This document shows, in pieces, positions 23,801 to 33,691 of a stretch of 33,691 nucleotides of DNA; the first letter of the stretch is position 1, and every line of letters begins with the position of its first letter. This DNA comes from Pelargonium cotyledonis (Eukaryota > Streptophyta > Magnoliopsida > Geraniales > Geraniaceae), in contig JAYMTA010000247.1 in NCBI GenBank assembly GCA_036897625.1, positions 1 to 33,691 on the forward strand. Reading direction: 5' to 3'. Made by a program: the position numbers and the translations under genes. The notes under the pieces were generated by a model. That model searched no databases, was not told the DNA's origin, and saw only the letters and a program-made list of their open reading frames with translations.

Positions 23801-24797
23801 CATTGAGGTTTAAATTACAGAGCTGATGCATGATTATGTTCTGGGGGTTAGATTTATAGGTAGCGAACCTTTGCTTTTCTATAATAGTTTTATTTTGGCT
23901 CTTTGGCATGTGGGCTATGTTTGCTTGGATAATTTAACAACAGTTTGCATAAAACTACCATTAGGAAGCAAGCATGACGTGTTTTCTTTTTGACGTTTAA
24001 ACAGATTTTGATAACTATATTGATTCCTAGCTCATCTGCAAATGTTTTAACTGTAGAATTTTTTTCCATAGGGACTATTGCAAAAGGAGCGGCTCTTTTA
24101 CATCAAGAAGGGGCCAGGGAAGTCTATGCATGCTGCACTCATGCTGTTTTTAGGTACGAGCATGTTTTAACTTTGATCTTGATATATTCTACATTTCTCA
24201 AGAAACCAGTCTTCGATTCCTTGATAAGTTCAGATAATCACAAACCTACATTATAGATCTCCTTGTTAACTTCATAAAATAAGGAGGGACTTCATTTGAG
24301 CAGTAAAAGTTGAAATAACGGATGGTGGCAGTTTGGTTATTCCAAGTGATATGATTTAAGACCATTGTTTTCTTACTCTCTTCAAATGAATAGGATGGGT
24401 CTGTACAATCTTTATTTAAGACCATAGTATGACAATATTGAAGGATTCAGGGAGTTGAAATATGATCCTGCAAAAGTTGGAATTAGTAAAAACAAAGTGA
24501 CAAGCTTTCAAACCCTTAGGAATCTTATTACTATTTGATTATAATTTATTGTTTATGCTAAAAAAGAACAAAGAGACCTAACTGCTATTTATTTATTTAT
24601 GCTGTGTTTTGGTCAGCCCTCCAGCCATTGAGAGGCTATCAGGCGGTCTGTTTCAAGAAGTGATAGTTACGGATACAATTCCCATGGCAAAGCAGAACCT
24701 CTTTCCCCAGTTGACGATTCTTTCAGTGGCAAACCTTATGGGGGAAACTATTTGGCGTGTTCATGATGATTCTTCTATTAGTAGTATATTCCAGTGA
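20882..24797 (+). CDS. PRS2: Ribose-phosphate pyrophosphokinase (PRPP synthetase), plastid class I
   Basis: Eight exons: 20882-20995, 21324-21497, 21823-22071, 22465-22608, 22691-22858, 23437-23506, 24072-24153 and 24617-24797 (TGA). All are GT-AG and in phase, giving 393 residues; plant plastid PRS1/PRS2 are about 400. The enzyme makes PRPP from ribose 5-phosphate and ATP for purine, pyrimidine, NAD, histidine and tryptophan synthesis. Residues 1-38 ([19 protein letters not shown]...) are Ser-rich, as in a plastid transit peptide. The catalytic core begins near [14 protein letters not shown], then [28 protein letters not shown] (residues 169-179), [34 protein letters not shown], and the PRPP-binding [12 protein letters not shown] (297-308). 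It ends with [20 protein letters not shown]. Naming PRS2 rather than PRS1 rests on neighbouring genes matching Arabidopsis At1g323xx-324xx from memory. Confidence 0.96.
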
Positions 24798-25240
24798 AAA
24801 CTGGTTGGGACTGTTGTTGTTGATGATGATGAAAAGATGACAGCTTATTTAATCTAAGCAATGTTTTGTGCCTTTTTACCCACAAAAAAATGAAGTACAA
24901 ACTAGAGACAGAACCAAGAATCATGTAACTCAATAGGAGGCAAATAGAAAACTTTAGGAGCTTGAAGCTTCACCAGTGGCTTGTAAGGTTTGAAAACACA
25001 TGATTGACTTTGGTTGGTACGTAATAAACTTCAATGAAATGGATCCGGATGGAGCGTTAGACGCCCACAAATTCATTAGGGCGGATATGAGTGTTAATCG
25101 ATGATGTATAGGTGTCCTATGATCTATACCATGTTTAAACTTGTAACACAAAAACCTTAGTATTATAAACTTGCACAAATGGTATTACATTTCCACAATT
25201 TCATTGAGCAATATGATTTGAAAAAAGATGAGGCTGAACT
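24798..25240. other. Short convergent 3' flank between PRS and dioxygenase genes
   Basis: The two genes converge, and this 443-bp gap must hold both 3' UTRs. I see no extra gene. Confidence 0.7.
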
Positions 25241-26847
25241 TTACATCTTCATATGATCCATCAAGCTTTTGCCATCCAGTTTGCTTGTCACCACCAGTCT
25301 CACATACTCCTCATAGCTGATAGTTTTGTACTTAGCTCCATTACTGTCACTGTTGATGAGATCTGGCATAGGCCCAATTTTGATGCTTAAACTTGGATTG
25401 TGAAATGCAGCAATTGAAAGCCTTTCCTTGTGTGGATTCACCACTGCCCTGTGTTCTATGCTTGGATATTCCCCATTGCTCATTATCTACATCACATATC
25501 AAACAAAATTAAAACCACAATTCACTAACCAATACTAGGGAGATGATTCACACATGCAACTGTCATACATGTCAAATGCATGTACCCTGAAATTGAATCA
25601 TAGCCGACCATTACAGCTAACACAAGATGAAACTTGCTATCACATTCCTGAAAAACAGAGCTGACCAAAAACACAAGATGAAACTCACTTACCATCTATC
25701 ACAGTTTGACACGTGTCTTACACGTATTTGACGTGTGAGTATAAGGAAGGTGGCTGCATGCGTCATGTCCAACAAAAATAGTAGTATATATGTATATATA
25801 TACCTCGATGACGTCACCGACATTGACAATGAATGCACCTGGGATTGGTTTAATGGGCAGCCATTTTCCATCCTTCTTGATCTGCAGTCCTTGCACTTGA
25901 TTAACCTGAAGCAGCAGAGTCAATCCCACAGCATCTGAGTGTGGAGTGAGCCCCATAACCTGCTCTGCTTCAGGACATGGTGGATAGTAATTGATTCTCA
26001 CCCCTTGTGACCCTTCTTCAAACAAGCTTGCAAGCTTGTCTGATTCAAGACCCAGGTTCTTGGCCATAGACCTCAAGAGGCTCAGTGTCACCTTTTGCAG
26101 CTCCCCAGAGTACTTGTCCAGTGTTGATCTGTTTTTACATAACATCACCAACAGAACCAACAGAACCTTTGATTCATTCAGAAACTGATATCAAGAACAT
26201 AGAATTGAACAAAAGTGGTTTGTGATTACCCAAATGTAGAAGGAGAGGGAGGCCAAAACATCATCTTTTTCTGAGAGGCAGGTAACGAGAAAAGGAAAAG
26301 CATGTCGCCCCAGTCAAGCTTCTGCTCCTCAGACATAACAAAAGCTTGGCCATAGCCTTCTATGCCATTTGGTAGCTGTGCACAAACCATCTTCTCCTCC
26401 AGAGGCAGCTTAAAGAACTCCTCTGTGTCAACCTTAATCTTTTCAATGATCTCTTTTGATATCCCATGATTCACCAACTGTATATCAGTATATGTTTATC
26501 ACAATTCACACATGTTAAGAACCACTTTTCCTTATAATATAATCAAAGAAAGCTTAATCTGAAAAAGTTACCTGAAAAAATCCCCATTCTTTACAAGCCA
26601 AATGAAGCTTTCCCATTTCATCATGGTCCAATGGGTTCAACCCTGCTTGTAGCCTGCTGAAATCAATGACGGGAACCTGAAGTGACTCGTCGGCGACAAC
26701 CTCTTCGAGCTGGACTTCTGGTCTGAGATACCTAGATGGGATGTTCTTGAGGTTCTTGGAAGCAAGATTCTGAGCATTCTCAACAGGAAGAGACCCACCA
26801 TACTCTTTTCTGCTCTCACCTCCCATATCTCCCTCTACAGTTTGCAT
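25241..26847 (-). CDS. SRG1-like 2-oxoglutarate/Fe(II)-dependent dioxygenase (DOXC class)
   Basis: Four exons: 26847-26572, 26477-26230, 26128-25804 and 25486-25241 (stop), all GT-AG and in phase, giving 364 residues; SRG1 is about 358. The N-terminal DIOX_N part carries IPSRYLRPE, VPVIDFSRL and ACKEWGFFQLVNHGI. The catalytic double-stranded helix follows, with RINYYPPCPE, then TPHSDAVGLTLLLQ (iron ligands H238 and D240), SIEHRAVVN (H295) and the 2-oxoglutarate-binding ERLS (R305, S307). All iron and cosubstrate ligands are present, so the enzyme should be active. Members of this clade act on specialised metabolites (flavonoids, alkaloids, coumarins) or hormones; the substrate cannot be read from the sequence. 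Met at 26847 was chosen because the frame begins there; an in-frame Met seven codons later (26826) precedes GGESRKEYGGSLP and is equally possible. Confidence 0.94.
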
Positions 26848-26881
26848 TTGCTCCTCCTCCCTGTGTTTGGTCTCTTGTATG

Positions 26882-26895
26882 TATATCTATATATG
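26882..26895 (-). promoter_or_regulatory. Probable TATA box of the dioxygenase gene
   Basis: On the - strand the sequence ACATATATAGATATAC lies about 35-50 bp before the first ATG. The composition fits a plant TATA box, but the leader would be very short if it is used. Other AT-rich candidates exist further upstream. Confidence 0.35.
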
Positions 26896-28001
26896 TCCGG
26901 TACAGATGCTCGTTGCCTTAAGATCAACGTCGCATAAATAATTCAGCTATGGACGGCAATGGTATCTAATACTGGAGTCTTCGAGTAGCTAAAACCAACA
27001 GCTACTTGTGCATCCAAACAACAGGCTGTATTCAAGCCACTTGGGATCATATTTTCCATACAATTAAAAAGCCTTCATCAGCAGGTTTTGAAGAACAAAA
27101 AATTAGATAAAAACACCTGATCACATAGCTCTACCAGTTTGACTGTCAATGCATGCAACTACCAATGTAGCTCAAGTTGTAGATGTTTATTACTATTTGT
27201 GCACTCACTTTATATTCTAAAAAAATCATATCAATCATATCAATCATATATAATGATTGTCAACACTATGATGATGTCTGATAAATTGCTTGTTGACTTC
27301 ATCATTCACTAGCTTGATTACTGATTAAGCTGCAGATTTTACCAATCACATACAATATTTTCCCTACAGACAGAAAACCACAGAACATGGACATTCAATA
27401 ACTCTGTACAATGCACATGATCACTCAACATGGACATGCTTCTTCACAACCTTAAAAGCTCAAGCTGATGTTCTTTTTGCCCAAAAAAGAAAAGAAGCAA
27501 ACATATTTCATGTATTTTGATCCATCTACTATTAAAAATAAGTATACAGACCCAATATACAGTGAACATATACAACCCTTCAACTCAATCTAGGACTAGA
27601 GCACAATTCTCAGCAGATTATCTGGACGTATACATTTATCTTTGTCACATGTTAACTTATTGGCATTTGACGGAATATGGCATAAATAACCCAAAAATAA
27701 CTATGCAAGTTACTTCTAGTTCTTTGTATCATCTCAAAAATGTTTGATGAATCTTGGACGTCTCTAGACGGCTGGACAGGTATGCTGTCGGAGCGTGGCT
27801 TCGTAGCAATCTTCCAACACCCCTGCTGCAATGAATTTCGGTTCCCTGCTTGAAAGACAATTTCAAGTTACTAAATTTATAAGCAACTCATTAAACTCTC
27901 CAAATCACAGATAAGCAAAAGCGTTTTCTGAGAGGCACAACAAACTGAGACCAATTAAAGGGTAGTTTCTGGATGTAGTGGTTAGTTACCTGTTATATCT
28001 T
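26896..28001. other. Dioxygenase promoter and 5-phosphatase 3' flank
   Basis: Both flanking genes run on the - strand, so this 1.1 kb combines the promoter of the dioxygenase and the 3' UTR of the 5-phosphatase. It is AT-rich. A short triplicated ATCATATCA motif lies near 27227-27250. No gene was recognised. Confidence 0.6.
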
Positions 28002-31000
28002 CTATGGATCTAATTCACTGACTTCATCAAGGAAAATTTCAGGATGTTCTACTGCTCGGGCGACCTTAAGAGCCTTGAGCAGCTTATTGTGGTTCAATAC
28101 TTCAATTTCAAGCGAAAAGATTGAACTAACTGGCCGATGATCTGAGAGCCTATTTTCTGCGCGTCCATAGTGAAGTTGTTTTATGCCTTTTCCCGACCAT
28201 AGTATACGATCACACCTGCACAATAACAGACCATTTACATGTTTAGTAACTGGTATATAAGGATGACCAATCCGAAGATTGGAGTTGTATATACGAAAAC
28301 TAGGATATACACCAAAGTTGGCTCAAGAGAGAAGAGATTATGAAGAAGCAATTTTAAAGTTTGTCCATAAATGATAACTTGTCGAAAAGAAAGAATGTGC
28401 ACTATAGCAACAAAAATGGTCAAATACACTTTTAAGTTCTGTCAACTAAGTTCTGAACACATTTGAGTTCCATGAAAACTAGCCTTACTGTAGGAGGCTT
28501 TCAGTGAAGCCTGGGGAAATATTGTTTAGCCTCAAATGATTTATTTGCTAGAGCATTTAAAGAGAGAACAACCTTTACTGCTTGCTTAATAGTGTAAGTA
28601 TCTATCTCTTTTTAAAATTTCAGGTTTTACGATTTTTGCAAAGTTCCAAGTTGTACTTACCATGCCGGAGATCTCCTCTTTTCCCCTTCCCTAGGGTTTT
28701 CACCAACATATGTATCAGAGTTAATTTCATACTTGTAAGTAGGTGGAAAATCTATAAGCCCCTCCTTCCATCCATCAAATACACGCCCATTATGGAGTTC
28801 TTTTCTTAGCTGCCACATTACATATGATGCCATTGAACATTTTTACATCACAAAGTAAGCAGTATAACAAATATAACGGAAGTGAGCAATACAGAAAATT
28901 ATGCGATATCCATTACACATCTAATAAATTACATCTGCAGCCATGATATATTTAGAACTTAGTGAAGCTAATAAGATCCAATTATTGTTTTTGGGACCCC
29001 CATAAAGCTAATAAGATCCGATTTATATAGCATAATCATGAAAAAATGAGAGGAATTGATGTCTCACCTGATCATAGTTGAGAAGTTTGTGCCACTTTTC
29101 CTGAGCAACAAGTTTCCTCACATCTTTGTCCAACATATTGAGACGATAATTCAAATCCCCAAACCAAAATATCTGACTGTACATAGAATCAACCAAACAC
29201 AAACTTTTACTACTGAAAAATACAGATGTACAGTAACAAGAAAGAAGATTGAAATATTAGAAATTGATGGTAATTTGCACTGCAGAATAGGAAAAAAAGA
29301 AAGAGATAAAGCTTTTACGAAAAGATACATGTGCAATCTTGAGCGCCATTAAAAAAATGAGATGCTTACTCGTGAGATGAAATCGTTTGTGGTAGATCTG
29401 ATTCAAAGACAGAAGAGAAACGAGTTCGTCTTATAATTTCTGATACATTAGAGTTACGCCTTTCTTCGTCCTTCTGACCGGAAGCCAGATGAGAACAAAC
29501 AAAGCACAGCCGTGATTGATAGAGGGACATGCTAACAGATACAGATCCCTGCATCATTAAACATAGTTTAGTTATATAAACAGTAAAGGCAAGTATGTTC
29601 AATAATTGATTGGGGCCAACATATAGTGATAATATGCCATATTCTCTAAAATAATCTCCAACCTGGTGCCAATCGCATCAGTATACATTAGAATTTGGAA
29701 GGCGACCTTCCGAATTATGATGTAATGCAATTAACTACATAGAATATTGCAATGGTCATAAGAAGTGATTGTCAGGATGCTTAACAATCTAACGCATCCC
29801 CATTATAACAACAATTGGGGATGTATTGACACATACATTACTGTACATCTAGCATGAAAGAATAGCACTACCTTGTTTCCCATGTAGCCCATAAGTCCGA
29901 CTCCAACAGGAGAGACTGTCAAATTGTTTATGTGCCTCCTCAACCTCTTACGCACCCAAACTGAAACATAAATCCCCACCATCTGTTTGCTGACAATTCT
30001 TACATACCTATAGCGTGACTTCACATTATTTTTTATGTACCCATCATCATGTTCCTCCTTTGGAACTTCAGATGAAAAGTCATCTTCATTTTCAGATAAT
30101 TGGTCCGAAACATCAGAGAGACGATCAAGATCTTCAGGTTTGTCTTGCTGCTCCATCCGCAATAAGTCCAGGTTTCCAGAACTATGGTGTGATCTTTCCA
30201 ATCTCCCACCTAGAGTAGATTTATGAGAACTAAATATCGGTGGTCTCACTGTCCTATCAAATCCAATTCTTGCAGAACTGCTCAATACTTTCCGCAGTTT
30301 TGCGCTAGAGGAGAAAGAAGCGGCTGCATCTAATGAACGCTCTGGCCAGTCTAATCTACTGTCACAATCAATACCGTATATTCTTTTTAACCGCAAATCC
30401 TTCAAATCACAATGGTCCAAGCCACAAACATTAGTGTCCCATACATGCTCATCATTCATCACCTCTAATGGATGAAAATCAACTCCTTCGGCCAGAACAT
30501 CAGCAGCGGAAGAAGTTCTTTGTACTGGTGATGGTGGTGCACTATAGCTTTTATGTTTACTATGAGGTTCGAAAGATTTGTTCAGAGTTCTTCGAATGAT
30601 TGATTCCCACTTTCGAATTGGCCTATGATCCTCTGCACCAAAAACATTCCCAGCATTCAAGGGGACTACCTCTTGGAACCTGTTAAAAGAGGATACAAAT
30701 CTAATATCAACGTCCGCGACATAGACACTCAAACCTTCTTAAATACCAGATGTTTTTACAGTAGCAGACAAAATGAACACTGGAAGAGATTCCTTTGGCA
30801 GTGAAATCTATGAAATGCATGTTAAATAGTTGTCATGTCCATAGGTATCACTGCTAACACTAATGCCTAAATAGGAATTTTCTACTTTTGCAATCATGAA
30901 ATTTGTAATTACATAGGATTTACTAAAGTGAGGGTTACTCACCCAAGAATGTATATATCAGTTGGTTCTGCGGTACAAAGCCAATCATCAATCTCGACAT

Positions 31001-31791
31001 CATCATCAGGAATTCTTCCTGCAACATTCCAAGTGCCTACCGTTACCCTACAAAGAACCAATTGACAAAAGGCAATAAAATAAGAATGTAAAGAACAGAG
31101 CATCAGCATTTCACAGCTGGGACTTGGAATTAAGCATAAGCAAGGACAAGACAGTCTTAGTTTAAAGCCAAACCTCACATCCTTTGTGTTTATGTATTGT
31201 AGACGTAAAGTTTCTGACTTCCCTCGCCTGTGTCTCAACTGATAGCCCTTTGAAGGTGTACCTGGAACAAAAATTAACATGACATTCATGCATTTAGCAA
31301 GCATGAGAACTGCGAGTTACTCGGAAAGAAGTCAAGTATATACCTAACGTTTGATTTGGCCATTTCGTTGGATTCCCTCGAGTCTTCTGATCATGATCTT
31401 GACCATCCTCATCTGTTCTTACATCCTTAATAGAGTAAGCTGAACAAAACTGTAGAAAATCAATTACACGAAACTAAAAATAAAAAAATAAATAAAGGAA
31501 AAAAAAAAGAAAAAAAAATACTAATTCGTTATGGTAAGCATTCAACACTCGCACCATCATCTTCGCTCTCAGTTTCTGTGTCGAAATCATCTTCACTAAA
31601 ATCACATGCCTTTGGCTTTATATTTAACCATTTCTTCATCATAATGGAAGGCCAAAAAGCCTGCAACCATATGTAGTTACTGAGATCAATCACCGTAACA
31701 ATTGGGTTCGTTCTTAGATCAAACAGCTATATCAACTATCAAGGAGTAAAAAGCATACCTCAGATCGCTTGCCGCCTCTCCTGGTCTTCAT
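28002..31791 (-). CDS. CVL1: Type I inositol polyphosphate 5-phosphatase, CVP2/CVL1 clade
   Basis: Ten exons: 31791-31759, 31660-31555, 31439-31344, 31261-31174, 31047-30943, 30679-29872, 29548-29370, 29176-29068, 28809-28661 and 28215-28002 (TAG). All are GT-AG and in phase, giving 628 residues. The N terminus [20 protein letters not shown] with the following [20 protein letters not shown] matches the CVL1 (CVP2-LIKE 1) N terminus. Catalytic motifs in order are GTWNVAG (112-118), [20 protein letters not shown] (143-162), [46 protein letters not shown] (476-484), FPPTYKY, SPAWCDRILW (555-564) and LSDHRPV (581-587). The Asp, Asn and His of the Mg-dependent DNase I-like fold are present. A long acidic, Ser-rich insert of about 200 residues separates the first two motif groups, as in this clade. 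CVP2 and CVL1 hydrolyse PtdIns(4,5)P2 or Ins(1,4,5)P3 5-phosphates and act in leaf vein patterning. CVP2 itself has a different N terminus as I recall, so CVL1 is the better name. Confidence 0.95.
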
Positions 31792-31824
31792 TATCTCAAG
31801 TTCAGTGATATACTCTGTGGAAGC

Positions 31825-32553
31825 CTAGAAATGTTTATATAGTACAAAGCAGAGTTTCAAGCAATCTTTGTTTTGCCAATATTGTAGGAGATGAATATTT
31901 AAAAATTAATGATCTTTCTAAGAATATTAAGAAACAAGGTCCAGGAAGATTCATGGCTTAAGATCAAATAGAAAGGACAGAGAGTAAGGTCATACACTCA
32001 TTCTCAACACACATCCACAACTTCAAGTTGCATGGTCCCATTTTTCTGATACCAGAAACAGGAACATGATATTAAAAAAAACTCAACACAAACCAGAAAT
32101 AGTTTATAAAATTGCAAAATGTCATTTTCAGTGATTACAAAAATAGAGTCATAAAATCAAATGATGGAAAACCCATTGCTTTCAGCAACAGTTAAATACA
32201 GCAGAAACAAAATTATTCTTGCCCATTAGAAAAAACCAATTCCAATACAAAAACTCCAATAATCACTAAAAATTCAACCGACCCTAGAGCTGATTGTGAC
32301 CAAAGATTATAAAATTTTCAACTTGGAATTGTTATTACAACCTGTCCCCAACCACAAAGCTGAGAGTAGGATTGTGCATCAAAAACAATAAAAATTATGA
32401 ACCCACTTCTGTGACAAGCCCTTGCAGCAAAGATTGCAGTGACCCACCAATGCAAAATCGAAAACGAAGCAAACCCAATTAAACAAACATTAAAAACTGA
32501 AGATGGGTTATGAACAAAATTAGCAATAAAGTAAGAGAAACCACAATGATTAC
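31825..32553 (-). other. Probable 5'-UTR intron of the 5-phosphatase gene
   Basis: On the - strand AAATAAAG|GTAATC at 32554/32553 is a good donor. TTTCTAG at 31831-31825, 34 bp before the ATG, is a good acceptor. The interval has no coding sequence. Leader introns are frequent in plant genes and often raise expression. Transcript support is needed for certainty; the call rests on splice motifs and position. Confidence 0.5.
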
Positions 32554-32652
32554 CTTTATTTTATAGACCAGATGGACCAATTGGCTGGACGGTTGAAGAA
32601 AATTGAAGAGAATTGACAGAACAAAATGGGTCCAATAGTGCTCTACTGCGCA

Positions 32653-32664
32653 CTATATTATATG
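32653..32664 (-). promoter_or_regulatory. Probable TATA box of the 5-phosphatase gene
   Basis: On the - strand CACATATAATATAGTG lies about 100 bp before the proposed leader donor. It is followed by a short leader that ends in the splice donor at 32554. Spacing suits a start site near 32620-32630. Confidence 0.45.
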
Positions 32665-33311
32665 TGAGGTGAAGGCGGTGAGGTCTCTGACTGCACAACT
32701 GTAAACCAAAAAGAAGAAACCGAGTGGACTCTGTGTGGGTTTCTTGGAAAGAAAAGAAAGAAGCAAACAATTTGTACACAGCCATGCATTGGCGTTGCAA
32801 GAAAAATATTAAAAGAATTAAACGAGAAAGATATATGAGGTTGCTGGGACTTTCTACTTTTCTTTTTTCAGGTTGAGCATGATCGATTCGATTAATTCAA
32901 AAGAAGTGAAAATTGGCGAAGAAAGTGGTTTGTGCATGTGTGTGTGAGTGTTGTACTGTAATGTCTACTGTTGTTTGAGGATCAAGCTGACACGTATTGC
33001 ATTCAATTTTTACTCCATTATTTTATTACAATAATATAATATACTCATTCTTCACAAAAATAAAATAAAAATAACCAACAACTCATGGAACAAGTGGTAA
33101 ACTTACCACTTCGGATCTTCAGTGGCTCGGTTTTGAGTCACCGTAAGTATGATGTTGGTATCTAATTTAGTATTTTATGGTTGGGGTTAGGTTTATGTTT
33201 CTATATTTGTAAACTTAACTGAGCTTTCAAGCCCAAAAAAAAATATATAATAAAAATAAAAATATATATAACGTTGAAATTAGTAAATTTTTTACAAAGA
33301 ATTCCGATTAG
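32665..33311. other. Upstream flank of the 5-phosphatase gene
   Basis: No gene was recognised. The first 300 bases probably contain the 5-phosphatase promoter. The DNA beyond about 33.0 kb is AT-rich and leads into the SINE. Confidence 0.5.
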
Positions 33312-33531
33312 TTTTTTTTTTTTTATAAGCGACGGCCTAAAGGTCTATATATACAAGTAACCAATAGTGATCAGAAAAGAAACTATTTCTCTTAACCCTA
33401 GCCTAGAGTTTTTGACACTTTACAGCACCAAAGTGGTCTCTTACACCACCACCACTAAGGATATGTAGAGTGAGAATTGATCCAGAGACATCCTCCCACT
33501 CACACAGTTGGATTAAAAAACTGCGCCACCC
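33312..33531 (-). mobile_element. tRNA-derived SINE
   Basis: Read on the - strand from 33531, the element begins GGGTGGCGCAGTTTTTTAAT, containing a Pol III A box (TGGCGCAGT). A B-box-like GGATCAATTCT follows at 33483-33473, matching about 8 of 10 fixed positions of GGTTCGANTCC. A unique body of about 150 bp then ends in a 13-base A run (the T run at 33312-33324 on the + strand). Size of about 220 bp, tRNA-like head and A tail are all typical of plant SINEs. ACTAA occurs at both edges as a possible short target duplication. Confidence 0.68.
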
Positions 33532-33691
33532 TTAGTAGTTATTTTAAACAATATTGCGTAATGTCTGTTTTTTTTTTTTTTACTTTTATCCTTTATAGAA
33601 AGGTATGCTAGTTATTTATTTCAATTTGATTTCTATATATGATCCCTCTCCTACATAAAGTTGACGAAAAGAAAAGGAGAAACAAACTGAA

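Noticed and set aside
27227..27250. ATCATATCA triplication as a regulatory array
   Set aside because: Short, AT-rich and easily explained by slippage; no known binding site was recognised.
1..33691. tRNA or rRNA genes, CRISPR arrays, operons, phage-like or viral coding sequence
   Set aside because: None seen. The only tRNA-like signal is the SINE head, and the TOM2B homologue is a host gene, not viral sequence.

Overview
This is a 33.7 kb piece of a plant nuclear genome, almost certainly a eudicot. Genes are split by many GT-AG introns, intergenic DNA is AT-rich with small transposon relics, and the products are plant-specific (plastidial pyruvate kinase, plastid-targeted PRPP synthetase, NPF transporter, CVP2/CVL1-type 5-phosphatase). 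All exon models below were built by hand from reading-frame continuity and splice signals; no search was run.

Layout. (1) 1363-5399, + strand: an NPF7.3 (NRT1.5)-type transporter whose first coding exon was not found; a hAT-like MITE lies just upstream. (2) 5400-6626: convergent 3' flanks with a 66-bp tandem duplication, a CCAATA microsatellite and a doubtful 60-codon ORF. (3) 6627-12830, - strand: a complete 12-exon plastidial pyruvate kinase (PKp3 type, 565 aa). (4) About 12.9-16.4 kb: gene-poor DNA with a 5'-truncated LINE copy flanked by a 17-bp target-site duplication, beside a diverged CGGGTCGGGT-rich repeat that has a relative near 1.9 kb. (5) 16509-18713, + strand: a TOM2B-like gene whose exons are clear but two of whose four introns lack a usable GT donor in the conserved frame. 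(6) 18.7-20.9 kb: intergenic, with a GC-rich island. (7) 20882-24797, + strand: a complete 8-exon ribose-phosphate pyrophosphokinase (PRS1/PRS2 type, 393 aa). (8) 25241-26847, - strand: a complete 4-exon SRG1-like 2-oxoglutarate/Fe(II) dioxygenase (364 aa). (9) 28002-31791, - strand: a complete 10-exon inositol polyphosphate 5-phosphatase of the CVP2/CVL1 clade (628 aa), with a likely 5'-UTR intron and TATA box. (10) The right edge carries a tRNA-derived SINE.

The genes do not form a pathway or operon. From memory, Arabidopsis TOM2B, PRS2, PKp3 and NPF7.3 all lie between At1g32370 and At1g32450, so much of the window looks like an ancestral syntenic block, apparently with a local order change. 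I see no new multi-gene system. The most unusual points are the TOM2B splice-site anomalies, the well-preserved LINE insertion, and the lost proton-coupling motif in the NPF transporter (already known for this subfamily).
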